From positions 496,001 through 560,000 of the forward strand of contig MU278357.1 of the NCBI GenBank assembly GCA_022385755.1: a DNA stretch of 64,000 nt. Direction: 5' to 3'. The stretch's first letter is position 1. Each line of letters begins with the position of its first letter. A program made the position numbers and the translations under genes. Origin of the DNA: Trametopsis cervina. Taxonomy: Eukaryota; Basidiomycota; Agaricomycetes; Polyporales; Irpicaceae. The notes under the pieces were generated by a model that was not told the DNA's origin, ran no database searches, and saw only the letters and a program-made list of their open reading frames with translations. Below are positions 46,994-58,869 of this stretch, piece by piece.

Positions 46994-47490
46994 GGAGGAA
47001 AGAGGTTAACAATAATGTGACCCGGCTCGAGCATAGACATGTAGATCAAACGCGATCGAGACATCGCTCGCGCAGATAGGGCACGAATGGATGCGACGCG
47101 TCTTGGTAGGGCGTGCGGATATGAGCAAATGTGACAGATGAATCGCCCCCGCCTCGACTCAAATATGTTACATGGTGGAAGCCCACCAACATCTGAGTAT
47201 ATTCCCAGACCGCAATACACATTATGAAGACAACCACAAAACACGTATGACAACATGTTTATATTTATATTAGTTCAACTAGAAGAGGGAAGGGGTGTAT
47301 CGCGGGTAAAGCAGCAAGCAGAGTGAAGAGCTTGGCACACGATCCATGTCCCTGCAGGCGAGAGTGTGGGATGCAACGCTCACCAGCAGGGATGGAAACG
47401 GCGTGAGAGTAAGTGACGAGCGAGGTATGATGATAGTGGTAGAAAAAGATAACGACAAGAGAAGGCAGGAACAGAACGGGACAAACAAGA
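46994..47490. other. Spacer between PCC1 and the Bqt4-like gene
   Basis: About 500 bases containing the PCC1 promoter. The open minus-strand frame at 46894-47256 runs through the PCC1 leader and start and is not convincing as a gene. Confidence 0.45.
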
Positions 47491-48913
47491 TTACCGTGTT
47501 GAAACACGCGCAATGTTCACAACCTAGAAGAAGCCAGGAATGGAGGGCAAGAAGGACCTAGATAAACGTATGGGCAAGGTTATTAGTCAAGAATCAGGTA
47601 ATGCACTTACACAGCACCGACGCCTGCAGCAAACAGCAAGGCTCCCCATGCCAAGGATTTCCGTTCCGGAGTCATCTTTCCCAAGACCCTTCGGTTAGTA
47701 GCAATTGCACGCTCTCCGATCTCAGGCTCCTTGATATCGAGGGTGTATTGTGTAGGTTCTTCTTCCCGTGCTCGCTTAGCCGCTGGGCCACCCTCTACCA
47801 CCGCGTTCTCTACTTCCGCTAGAGAAGCCCCAGCGATAGCAGCCCGCGCCTTTGCTTCAGCTTCAGCCTTCAATCTGTTCACTAATTCCTTCTGCTCCCG
47901 AATATCCTCCTCCATGTTCTGCTCTGCAACTTTGGCAAGCTCACGAGCTTCTTCCTCAACAGCAGTTTCATCTGAACCGGCCGGGGTCGTCGGTTCGTGT
48001 ATCGTACTGACAACTTTTGTCGTACTAGATACAATTGTTGTGACCGGTAGGGGCACAGGGCTCATTAACCTCGTAGAGCGACGAGGGGATGCCAGAGCCG
48101 CGTTACGTTGCGGCGTTGGAGCGCGTCTCGGGGTGGGTTGAGAGCGTGCCGGTGTGACAGCGGGCGATGCTTCTCTGCGTCGCTTCACTGGAGGGGTATC
48201 GGTGACATTCTGCGAGGGCGTGACAGGAGAAGCTCCGGGAGTGGGTTGTTGAAGAGTCTTGCCGGATTTGCGGAAAACAACCTGCGGGTCCGGAGTTGCA
48301 TCCGTAAGCAGGGAAATGACATCGGCGAGTTGATAGTCCTGTGCAAGCTCCAGTGCAACTTCTGGGGTAACCCATGTTCCAGCAAAGCGAGCGCTGCCTT
48401 GCTTGTTAGCCCCTGCTATGTTGTAGTTGCTCTTGATCCAGGCTGACTCGGCGCGCTCCGCGTCATCCGACACGGTGGGGAAGGCTGCGCGAAACATCGT
48501 GGTTGAACTGATGGCACCCGTGTCCAGACGACGCAGTATGAACGCATGACCGCTGGGCTGGACCGCTGTGAGTGGGAGTGTTAACTGCTTGGATGACACG
48601 TTTAATACGCACCGTAGCGATCTTCATACGTGCGACCTAATCTCCCCGTCAGATCGCCAAAGGGTAATAGTGCATCAAATACTCACGATTGTTGCCTGGC
48701 CATCCCGTACGATCTCTTGGAACTTCACAGGGGGTATCTTGGACGGCTCAACTGCGAGGGAAAGATGAAATCACGTAAGTCAGCCCACACCCTCCTATTG
48801 CGCACAGAATACGTGTTTAACGGACGGTTTTTTATGTAAGGATTGAGTTGAAGGAGAGGTAGCAACGGCCTCTCCGTGTGTGGGCCGCGGGGTGTACCGT
48901 TCTGAGAACGCAT
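47491..48913 (-). CDS. bqt4: APSES/KilA-N-type nuclear-envelope protein, Bqt4-like
   Basis: Fission yeast Bqt4 anchors telomeres to the inner nuclear membrane; this protein has the same plan. The first exon is MRSQN plus a split Val codon (ATG at 48911-48913). EPSKIPPVKFQEIVRDGQAT then IVARMKIAT follow over two more exons, and then QLTLPLTAVQPSGHAFILRR and LDTGAISSTTMFRAAFPT. This is the Bqt4-type APSES DNA-binding fold. TWVTPEVALELAQDYQLADV completes the domain. The middle is rich in Pro, Thr and Arg, then comes a coiled-coil stretch (REQKELVNRLKAEAEAKARA). The C-terminus is hydrophobic (LAWGALLFAAGVGAV), a likely membrane anchor. The last splice is uncertain: one option ends VVNIARVSTR at 47491, another extends a Leu-rich tail. 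Confidence 0.75.
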
Positions 48914-49630
48914 TGCAGATCTAAGTGTAGACGCGAGGAGGTTCGTGTTTATGAAGTTGGCGGCACGGAAACAAGTTCGTCCCCAGGTGGCCCGCGGTTC
49001 GCTGACATGTTTCGTACTCCGCCGGTGTCAACCGAGCGCAAACAGCGCTTAAATACGGGGTCATTGTCTCCGATGTTTCTGCATCCTCCACCACATAGTA
49101 AAATCAGTGTACAATGCAATTCAGCACCGAGCGAGTATCGTGGTGAGAACGACAATGGTAACAGCGTGTATTGTTAAGCGTAGGCGAGTCTTGTTCACCC
49201 GAGCGCGTGTCATCACGCCTCGAGGCAGAAGGTGTTGTACCTTATGGGGCCAAGGTGACTATGCCGTCGGAATTTGTCGCTTCAGACCGTGTATCTACTA
49301 AGTGATACGATTCTACATAGGTGTGTGTTAGCAGAAAGACCATGATACAGTATAGAGTGAGTTGAACTCACTCTCTTCGTGTGATCACTTATAGAATACC
49401 CTCAGTCGTGTTGACTATAGATCTCCTAGACTTGCGGATGTGTATAAATCACTACGTCGCGGTTAATCCTGTCAGGATCAGTGCCTTTGAAAGGGATCTG
49501 TAGCGGCGATCTCGCGAGCAAATCAGACGGTAACAGCCTATAACAAGGATAGGATGTATCGGCTTTCTCCAAACACTCGAATGGTCATCCTCGCTTGCCA
49601 CGGTTGTGTTGCAGAAGCTCATACAATTGA
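48914..49630. other. Spacer between the Bqt4-like gene and B2
   Basis: About 720 bases without a recognisable gene. The part nearest B2 (49480-49630) shows patchy similarity to the region downstream of B3, such as TTGTGTTgcAGAAGCT compared with TTGTGTTtAGAAGCT. Confidence 0.45.
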
Positions 49631-49648
49631 TTTTATACATGTATAAAA
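49631..49648. promoter_or_regulatory. 18-base perfect palindrome in the B2 3' flank
   Basis: TTTTATACATGTATAAAA is its own reverse complement and lies 18 bases beyond the B2 stop. The core TATACATGTATA recurs at 56406-56417 beyond the B3 stop. The position suggests a 3'-end processing signal. Confidence 0.5.
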
Positions 49649-49666
49649 TTTTGTGGTCTTTTATCT

Positions 49667-52109
49667 TTACAGGGCTATGCTATCCTCTTTTATTTCCGCA
49701 CTTAGCTCCTCACCCTTCAGGTCCTGCATCTTCAATACGATCGGTACCGGGCTCTGCAAGCCAGGCGCCTCAGATGCACCGACGGAGCTAGTTGGAGACC
49801 AAACCAGCGAGGGTGTCGATGGTCCCGCTGTATCCGTCGGAGTCCCCGGCGAACTCGACAGAGGCGAAGGACTTCTACTGCTGCTCCCTGCTACCAAGGT
49901 CCGTCGCCTGAGGATTTCGGCCATTGCATGAGATTTGTATCTCATCTGTAGGGGAGTCTTAAGCGAAGTGGCTTCAGCCAACTCCTTCGGGATCGCCGGC
50001 GGAACCGGTTCAACTCCAGGTTGATCTTGATTGTCTTCAGACACTAGAGATTGCTGCTTCCGGAGCTCTTCAATCTCTGCCACAAGATTGTCGACCAAGG
50101 TATCGCCCATCCACTGCCCAGCGCGGTATGCCTCGATAGTCGCCCGATGCCGATGCCTCTCGACGTACAACTCACGAGCATGGCACTGCATCTTCGCCTC
50201 GGCCTCTCCAAATCCTTCGCTAACAAGAGCAAGCCGGTGCTCAAGTCCATCTCGCTCGTCCTTCGCCTCGATTCGGTCCCGCGAACATTGCTCCATATGC
50301 GTCTTGTACTCCAGGGCTGAGGACTCCAGAGTTCCCTCGAGGGCTGAGTACTGCGCGATGACTTGCCTGTGGGACTCCTTCTCGGCGTCGAGCTCGTCTT
50401 GAAGCTTTGTCACTAGCGTAGCAGCTTCAGCAGCGAGAGACCTCGCGGCCGCCCAATCCCGCGAACACTGTTCCATGTGCATCCTGTGCTCCGCGATAGA
50501 GACATCTAGACTCCCCTCTAGGGCGAGTCGTTGCGCAATCGCTTGCTTATGGGTGTCCTTCTCAGCTTCAAGCTCAACTTGAAGCTTCGCCAGAAGGGTT
50601 GAGGCCTCAATGGCGAGAGCGATTTGCGCCCGAAGATCCCTGTTCTCCGCCGTCAAATCGCCAGCCAAAGCATCCGCCGCCAGCTTCTCCACCAAGTATG
50701 CGTTCCTTGTCGCCTCGTGCCGCCGCCTCTCCGCGGATAACTGGCGTTCCTTGCACTTCAGCTTCTTTTCGGCCTCCTCGAGTCCCTGACTGACGAGCGA
50801 AAGCTGGGCATTGGCATCACGGACCTCAGATCGGAGTGCGAGGCTCAAAACGTCTTCGTCCATAGCCTGCTTCTTGAGCTCTGCAATATGGCTGTTCGCG
50901 TCCGCAAGCTCCCTCTTGCGTTTCTCCAGCTCCGTCTGGTGCTGCGCAGTGGAGAGCGTGAGGCGGCCTTCGAGAGCGGTGCCACGCGCTTCGCCCTGGT
51001 CGATTCGCCGCTTGAGAACGTCCACGCGCGTGCGGTAGAGAGTGCAGGTGGTGCGCAAAGATGCCGTGAGGGAGGAGACTCGTTGGTTGAGTTCATCGCA
51101 TCGGATGGTGAGGGTAGCATTAGCAGCGCGGCTGTCGGCAAGCTCCTTCTTGAGCAAAGCTTGGATGCGCATTGTGATCGCGTGTATTGCGAACTGGCAT
51201 GCCTCGACTTGATCATGTCTTAACCCCGTTGCCTCTCGTAGCTTGGCATCTCGTCGGGATTGCGCATCAGCAGCGGTCTGGCATTCTTGGTATTGCCACT
51301 TCCACTTAGACTTCTCCACACGCTCCCTCGTCATCCTGCGGAACATCAGAGCGTCTCGATCCTCCATGTTCCTCAGCTCCTCCTTCGCCCCTTCCAGCGC
51401 TACAGCATCCACCGCCCGCTCACACTCGGAAACACGAATTTGATCCTGCAATTCGAGTGATGAGAGGATGCAGTGAGATAAGAAAGAGAGGGACTTACCG
51501 CAAGCCACTCATTCCTCTCCAAGACCTTAGTATGAGCCCGAGCCTCCTTCTCTCTTGCATCAGCTAGTGCCTTAAGAACGGCTTGAATGCGAGCCTGCTT
51601 GCGCTTCTTCTTCCAGACGGCGACGACGCAAGCGTTACGTTCAATGATGCGTTCGTATTCTTGCTTCCCAAGGATCAGGCGCCGCATGACCGAGAGCGTA
51701 TAAAGTACAACAACCTGGCAGTACCGCCGTGTCAGCCGCAATCACGGAGGCCGCAAAAAGCAGTACTCACCATAGATAGAGAATAGAATATGGCATACAA
51801 AACCCACAGCGAGTCTTTGACAGAGCGTTGGTAAAGAATGTGGTCGGTGATGAACACCGCGGACGAAACATGTCGGGTAGATGTGGAAGAGGGGATATCA
51901 AGCGGTCGGACTCCAGATGTGCTGGTCGCAAGAGAGAGCAACACAAAGTGGGTGAAGATGAAGAGGACGAACGAGACAGCCGAAACGGCTACAGGACTAG
52001 CGACACTCGAGACCCAGGTGGTTAAGCCTTGGGCGGTGCCGTAGCCCCACAGCATCAGCGGTGCGAGGAATCGCAACACGCTGAGGGGTGAGGTACGATC
52101 TGGATCCAT
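49667..52109 (-). CDS. Gene B2: inverted copy of B1 (membrane/coiled-coil family)
   Basis: Exons 51771-52109, 51499-51714 and 49667-51445 mirror B1 exactly (paired coordinates sum to 78215). Exon 1, exon 2 and roughly the first 340 codons of exon 3 appear identical to B1; isolated changes follow (KDTHKQ for KDSHKQ). The last 130 residues differ clearly, for example PVPPAIPKELAEATSLKTPL and the end EIKEDSIAL, and resemble B3 in places (QWMGDTLVDNL, EIEELRKQQSL). The protein plan is as described for B1: membrane segments near residues 9-35, 36-62 and 100-125, one ACQF repeat and a long coiled coil. The frame is intact throughout, so the copy is probably functional. Confidence 0.8.
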
Positions 52110-52850
52110 GCTACTCACAGAGAAGTGAGGACGGGTCGTGGTGAAGGTAACTGAAGAAGGAGAGAGAGAAGCTCACGGCTGGACATATCATCGGGAGGCT
52201 GACTGGCTGGCATGCCGCTTTTGGTGGCTTCGAGGACGATAGGGCTGTCCGAGGCAGTCAGTACTAAAATGCACTGTATTTTTCACGGCCGCCTAGCAGG
52301 GACGCAACGGATTGAGCAACCGCGCTTGCGTACTACAGGCTGACCGCCATTACCATTGGTGGTATGCGGCTACGATCGAGAGTAACCCCGAAAGTCAGGG
52401 CCAGTCTTGGATGACATAGAGGCAGCTATGAGATTGAGGAACGGCATTTATTACGAACAGCGTGCTCTGTGTTGCACAGGGTGCAGTATGTAGTCCGCCA
52501 AGCTTGCATGATATCTTGGAAGGCATGCTCTGATAATGCTATGGAGTTCCATCGTGGATGTCCTGCAGAACCAATGTCAGTGAAAGCTATTCTCTCAAGT
52601 GTTCGAAATGTATACCATCTTCCCCTCGAATCGCTCGCTTTCTTCCCTATAATAGTACTCCGGTGCTACAGTGCGTATGGTGACTTGTGGTGTCTACAAG
52701 GTCGAGCTGTAGTTATTGCGCGCTTGCGACGGATCGTCGGAGTGTCAACTGCGGACCGCACTGTTTATGGAAACACAGAGGGAGTCAAAGACTGTGAGAC
52801 CTCAGACCGTTTAAGAAGAAGTATGAAAAGGTTTTCTATTGTTTTGACAT
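52110..52850. other. A2-B2 spacer, inverted copy of the A1-B1 spacer
   Basis: Reads as the reverse complement of 25365-26105; open frames here reproduce those of the left arm residue for residue. The shared element ATCGTCGGAGTGTCAACTGC starts near 52732. Confidence 0.6.
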
Positions 52851-55266
52851 TTATCTATTTTCTATCTGTCTATCCTTTAGCTCTCTCCTGTCTGCACCTC
52901 TGCGGCGCCCCTTGAAGCGAAGAACCTCGGCGTGTGGGTCGCCGAGTGGGCTTGGGGACACCGGATAGGGTCGAGATGAGCTTCCAATGTACAGCAGCGG
53001 CGCCGACTTGATCTTGAACACTGCGGGCGCCCCATCTGTTTCCTCCGCTGTAGCGACGAAAGGCGACTCGGACTGACTATCCTCTTCCACAAGCTCCCTG
53101 CGCCTAGATTTGCGCCTCTTGGCTCGAACTTGCTTGGGAGAAGTGGTCGTCTGTGCTGACTCCTGAGGGACCGTCAGCGCAGCAGATCCTGTCAGAACGT
53201 CTTCGATATCTTGAGGTGCCTCCACCTGATGCTCTAGAGGATATCCCATCAGTCCCGGATAGCATGCCTGCATGCTGGACTGGCCAAGTGGCTCCTCATG
53301 GTGTTCGGCATAGTCACTGCACTGCGGTTCCACCTCGGCTTGTTCAAGCTCCACATAGGAATGAGGCAGGAAGGGCGGAGGGTTGGGATGCTCGACTGGG
53401 AGTTCTTGATTGGTGTAATCGTCGAAGGGCTGAGAGCTCAGGTGTGCGGCGCGGGTAGTCGCGAGAGCTCTGCTTCGGATCCATCGGTCCCTGTACAACT
53501 TCCGCTCTGCAATGGCGGATGCATATCTAGCCTCAAGGTCCTTGAAATGAGCCTCCAGGTGTTCATAGTCCTCCAAGTGCGTCCGGCGGTTCGAGCCTAT
53601 GATATCTAGAGTTTCCGACATTGTCGCATTCCGCTCAGCGAGAACATCCTTCTGCGCCGTCAGTTGAGCGTTGGAGACGTGAAGGTCGTGGATATCGTGG
53701 GTAAGCAACGACAGTTGTAGTCTCGTCTTCATCGCGTAAACGACGAACTGGCATGCTTGTATCCCACCCCGGCGTGCTTCCATACGAGCTTCCACCGCCA
53801 GCTGCGTTCGGACCTTATGTCGCTTCTGAGCTTCCCTCTGCGACTGTGCTTCAGTAACGCTTCGGAAATCATCCAGCTTGGCAGTAAGGCCATCAATGAT
53901 AGCGCGGCTGTGCGATAAGTCCTCAGCAATGGATGTTACTTGTGCCCGTGTCCGTATCGCATAGATAGCAAACTGGCACGCCTGAATCTGCTGAACGCGT
54001 TTCTCCTCTCCACCCAGCTTGTTCGCCGCCTGTTGCCATCGTATCTCGGTGTTGACACGATAGTCTTTGCATTGTTTCGTCAGCGCAATGTTGGCAGCAC
54101 GACTGCTAGCGAGGTCTTGTGCGGCAGAGGCTGCTTGTATCCGCGTCTTCTTCGCGTGTATTGCAAACTGACAGGCCTGTATCTGACCCCTGCGCCTTTC
54201 CGCATGCCGCAAATCGACTTGTTGTCGCAGCCGAGCTTCAGAAGTGCCCAGCTGCCTGATGAGTGCGAGATTGGCGGCGTCGCTATCAGCGAGGTCTCTA
54301 GCAATGGATTCCACTTGTGTCCGCATACTTATCGCGTTGGTTGCGAAAAGGCAGGCTTGTATCTGTGCATGTCGTGCCTCTGCTGCGTGGCGTGATTCGG
54401 CTTCGTCTCTCCTCCGCGCCTGGACTAGAGACTTATATTCGTGATAGCGCTGTATCCATTCGGCCTTCGCCTCCCTCTCATCCTCAACCATCTGCTCCAT
54501 CGCCGCAGTCCGGTAGGCCAGTGCACCCAACGTCTTCATCGCTTCCTGTTCTTGGGCATCAAGCACACGCTCAGAGTGATGCAGCTGTGACTGCAATGGC
54601 AAATATTGGAATGCATAGTACAATGGTGAAGAGTATGACTCACCTCAAGCCTTGCGCTTCTCTTAACACCCTCAATGCAAGTCTGAGCCTCTTTCTCCCG
54701 TATCTCCGCGAGCCACTTGAGAGCCGATCGGGCGCAGAGCTGCACGCGTTTCTTCTTCCTAGCCACAAGCACGCGAGTGTTCCACTTGGTGATGTCTTCG
54801 TATTCAGTCTTCTTGAGGGCCAGCCTCCGCATAACGACGAGCGCATAGATCACAGTAACCTCAAAGCGTCGAGTCAATAGCAGCTTGCACAAAACCCTGA
54901 AACTGGACTCACAATAGATAAGATATAAAATATAGCAAACAGCCTAGATAGCGAATGGTCGACGGTGGACCTGACGATAGCGCCAGGATGGTTCAAAAGA
55001 GTGTGGTCGGTGTTAGACACCGAGAAGGGTCCGTATCGGTCGGAGATGTTGGTAGGGGTAGCAAGGTGTCGGATTCCAGAATACATGGTCGAGACCAGCA
55101 TCGAGTGGGTGAAGTAGAAGAGGAGGAAAGAAACAGCCGGAACAGCCATAGAACTAGCGACACTCGTTATCCAGGTGGTTAAGCCTTGGGCGGTGCCGTA
55201 ACTCCATAGCATCAGCGGCACGACGAGTCGCAGCCAGCTGAAGGGTGAGACACTATCGGGATCCAT
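52851..55266 (-). CDS. Gene A2: inverted copy of A1 with four ACQF repeats
   Basis: Exons 54913-55266, 54644-54859 and 52851-54590 give about 769 residues, one fewer than A1 because a codon is missing in exon 1 (LLNHPGA against LLMNHPGA). Exon 2 and the first 140 or so codons of exon 3 look identical to A1. Repeats 2 to 4 and the region after them carry about 30 amino-acid changes, for example HAKKTRIQAASAAQDLASSR against HTKKTRIQAASAAQDLANSR. The last 100 residues are identical again apart from ESAQ for EAAQ. The reading frame is intact. Function unknown; see A1 for the domain plan. Confidence 0.8.
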
Positions 55267-56405
55267 ACTACTCACAGCGAAGTGAGGACGGGTCTTGGTG
55301 ATGGTAGCTGAAGAAAGAGGGAAGGGGGCCCGCGGTTCGTATATCCTGCGAGTGGCTGACAATCCGCTTTGGGAACCTTCGAATTCGATCTGGCCAAAAA
55401 CAGACGGTACGGTCAGCATTTCCAAATGCGGGTCTACAGCAGGGATGAGGACCTTGCTCACCGTGAATGTTGTAAGCTGGCATAGGGATTTGGCTTGAGT
55501 GACGTGTAGACCAAGCAAGGCTCTGAAAACCCCAGTTATTGCTGAGCTTCACCGACAGCTGGGAACTTCGGTTCAGAGCTTGTGAATATTTTGTTTTGCA
55601 GGATAAATATGAGGAATTCTTGAAGCGATGTCGCCCTTTGATTATTCACTGTAGCTAAAACCAAGCAAGACAGGATTCAAGGCATGTCATCTGGAGTTAG
55701 AACGCTGTCAGTGACTGTACTGTTGGGCACGATAATCCAAGATAGATCCCGCAGAGCCTTCTGAAATCTGCCAAAAGTTTAAAGTTATAGTACTGAAAAG
55801 ATGTCATAGCCACGCATCAACAGGGCACTCTCAACACAGCGCGATGGCGTTGGTAGCATGCGATTGGGGTTGTGACATAGGTGATCAAAACCAGCCGCAA
55901 ATCAGAGGGAGGCGACTTTGTACCCAAGAGAGAACGTGTATTGCTGAAGCTCTACCCCTTGTTGCAGAGGTTATGTGGGGCCCGCTATACTCAAATGAAT
56001 GTGCTTGGGATGCCACACTTTGACGATGACAAGGCATGGACCATGAATGCGCTGAAGAGCAGTCATCAGTGGGGCATACTCTCGCATCATCCACTTTACA
56101 TACCTTGTCCCCCTCAATCCCCTCGCATTGTTCATTACCGTGACTCAGTGATATCAACTGGCTTGTACTGCAAAATTGAAAGTGCGTGCCACCTCATCAT
56201 AGCCAACTTCTGAGAACATTGGCGCTTATGATGAATCATCGGAGTGCAAACTGGTGACGGCGCTGTATATGGAAGGAGAAAGATCAATGGATCCAGTTTG
56301 TACAGACCAAAGGATGCGATGTATCTCTCTACTGCCCTCTTCGAAGACTCAGACTGTTGCTCGTACATTCCATCGTTGTGTTTAGAAGCTAATCCGATTG
56401 ACTTT
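55267..56405. other. Spacer between A2 and B3
   Basis: 1.1 kb. The part next to A2 (to about 55500) still matches the region upstream of A1; beyond that the arms are unrelated, marking the outer end of the inverted repeat. Near 56230-56280 there is a diverged copy of the shared element (ATCATCGGAGTGCAAACTG). The open frames here resemble no family. Confidence 0.5.
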
Positions 56406-56441
56406 ATACATGTATACGATGTTTTTTTTTATGTGTTATGT

Positions 56442-58869
56442 TCACAGGCTGTCGCCCTCCCCAATGCTCGGGCCTATCTCCTCGCCTTTCGAGCCCGGAA
56501 TCTCCAGCATCATCGGCTCGGGGCTCTGTAAGCCAGGGGCTTCAGATGTGGAAATGGAACTGGTTGGGGTCCAAACCAGCGAGGGCGTCAAAAGTGCAGC
56601 ATCATCCGTCGGAGAACGAGAGAGAGGCGAAGGACTTCTATTGCTGCTCCCTTCCGCCAATTTTCGTCGCTTGAGGAGTTCAGCCATTGCACGGCTGTTG
56701 AACTTCGTTGGAAGGGGAGTCTGGAGCGAGGCAGCTTGAGCCAACTTCTTTGTGATCGCTTGCGATTCCGTTTCAGCTCCAGGCTGATCTTCAGAGTCTT
56801 CAGTCTTCAGAGATTGCTGCTTCCGGAGCTCTTCAATCTCTGCCATAAGATTGTCGACCAAGGTATCCCCCATCCACTGCCCAGCACGGTATGCCTCGAT
56901 AGTCGCCCGATGCCTCTGCTTCTCGACATACAACTCACGAACGTTGCACTGCAACTTCACCTCGGCCTCTCCAAATCCTTCGCTAACAAGAGCAAGCCGG
57001 TGCTCAAGTCCATCGCGTTCGGCCTTCTCCTCACTACGGTCCCGATAGCATTGCTCCATATGCATCTTGTACTCCAGCGCGGAGAACTCCACAGTTCCCT
57101 CGAGGGCCACTGACCAAGCGATGACTTGCCTGTGGGATTCTTTCTCGGCGTCGAGCTCGTCTCGAAGCTTCATCACGAGCGTAGCAGCTTCAACAGCGAG
57201 AGACCTCGCCTCCGCCCAATCCCGCGAACACTGCTCCACGTGCATCCTGTGCTCCGCGATAGAGATATCCAGACTCCCCTCCAGGGCGAGTCGTTGCGCG
57301 ATCGCTTGTTTATGAGCCTCCTGCTCAGCTTCAAGCTCAACTTGAAGCTTCGCCAGAAGCGTTGAGGCCTCATCGGCGAGAGCGATTTGCGCCCGAAGAT
57401 CCTTGTTCTCCGACGTCAAATCGCCAGCCAAAGCATCCGCCGCCCGCTTCTCCACCAAGTATGTGTCCCTTGTCGCCTCGTGCCGCCGACTCTCCGCGCA
57501 TAACTGGCGCTCCTTGCACTTCAGCTTCTTCTTGACCTCCTCGAGTCCCTGACTGACGAGCGAAAGCTGGGCATTGGCATCACGGACCTCAGATCGGAGT
57601 GCGAGGCTTAAGACGTCTTCGTCCATAGCCTGCTTCTTGAGTTCAGCAATGTGGCTGTTCGCGTCGGCAAGCTCCCTCTTGCATTCCTCCAGCTGCTTCT
57701 GGTATTGCGCAGTAGAGAGCGTGAGGCGGCTCTCAAGCTTGATGCTAATGGCGTCGCGCTGGTCGATTCGCCGTTTGAGAACGTCCACGCGTGTGCGGTA
57801 GAGAGTGCAGGTGGTGCGCAAAGATGCCGTGACAGAGGAGACTCGTTCGTTGAGTTCGTCGCACCGGGCGGTGAGGGTAGCATTGGCAGCACGGCTGTCG
57901 ACAAGCTCCTTCTTGAGCAAAGCTTGGATGCGCATTGTGATCGCGTGTATCGCGAACTGGCATGCCTCGACTTGATCATGTCTTAACCCCGCTGCCTCTC
58001 GTAGCTGGGCATCTCGTCGCGATTGCGCATCGGCGGCGGTCTGGCACTCTTGGTATTGCCACTTCCACTTAGACTTCTCCACACGCTCCCTCGTCATCTT
58101 GCGAAACAGCAAAGCATCTCGATCCTCCATGTTCCTCAGCTCCTCCTTCGCCCCTTCCAGCGCTATAGCATCCACCGCCCGCTCACACTCGGAAACGCGA
58201 ATTTGGTCCTGCAACTCGAGAGATAAGAGGCTGAAATGGGATAAGAAAGAGAAGGACTTACTGCAAGCCACTCATTCCTCTCCAAGACCTTAGCATGAGC
58301 CCGAGCCTCCTTCTCTCGCGCGTTAGCTAGTGCCTTAAGAACTGCTTGAATGCGAGCCTGCTTGCGCTTCTTCTTCCAGGCGGCGACGACGCAAGCGTTA
58401 TGCTCCATGATACGTTCGTATTCTTGCTTCCCAAGGATCAGGCGCCGCATAATCCAGAGCGTATAAAGTACAACCACCTGGTACCACTGTGTCAGCCGCA
58501 GCAGCAGAGACCTTGACAGGTAAGACTTACCATAGATAGAGAATAAAATATAGTATACAAAACCCATAGCGAGTCTTTGACAGAGCGTTGGTAAAGAATG
58601 TGGTCGGTAATGAACACCGCGGACGAGCCATGTGGGATAGATGTTGAGGAGGGAGTATCGAGCTGTCGAATTCCAGATGTGCCGGCCGCAAGAGAGAGCA
58701 ACACAAAGTGGGTGAAGATGAAGAGGACGAACGAGACAGCCGAAACGGCCACAGGACTAGCGACACTCGAGACCCAGGTGGTGAAGCCTTGGGCGGTGCC
58801 GTAGCCCCACAGCATCAGCGGTGCGAGGGGTCGCAACACGCTGAGGGGTGAGGTACGATCTGGATCCAT
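56442..58869 (-). CDS. Gene B3: diverged third B paralog (membrane/coiled-coil family)
   Basis: Exons 58531-58869, 58262-58477 and 56442-58208 give about 773 residues with both introns at the B1/B2 positions. It begins MDPDRTSPLSVLRPLAPLML with GYGTAQGFTTW. The single ACQF repeat reads VEACQFAIHAITMRIQAL, as in B1. Changes relative to B1/B2 are spread evenly, for example DQRDAISIKLESRLTLSTA for DQGEARGTALEGRLTLSTA, so B3 lies outside the recent inverted duplication. The tail contains SNRSPSPLSRSP and ends SIGEGDSL. The coding frame is intact. Its 5' flank matches the A-B spacer (see findings). Confidence 0.8.

Noticed and set aside
46894..47256. 120-codon minus-strand frame at the PCC1 5' end
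   Set aside because: It runs through the PCC1 leader, start codon and first intron in another frame, and resembles nothing.
22715..55500. Inverted repeat as a transposon with very long terminal inverted repeats
   Set aside because: The interior holds conserved single-copy housekeeping genes, and the arms contain intact cellular-type genes with introns rather than transposase.
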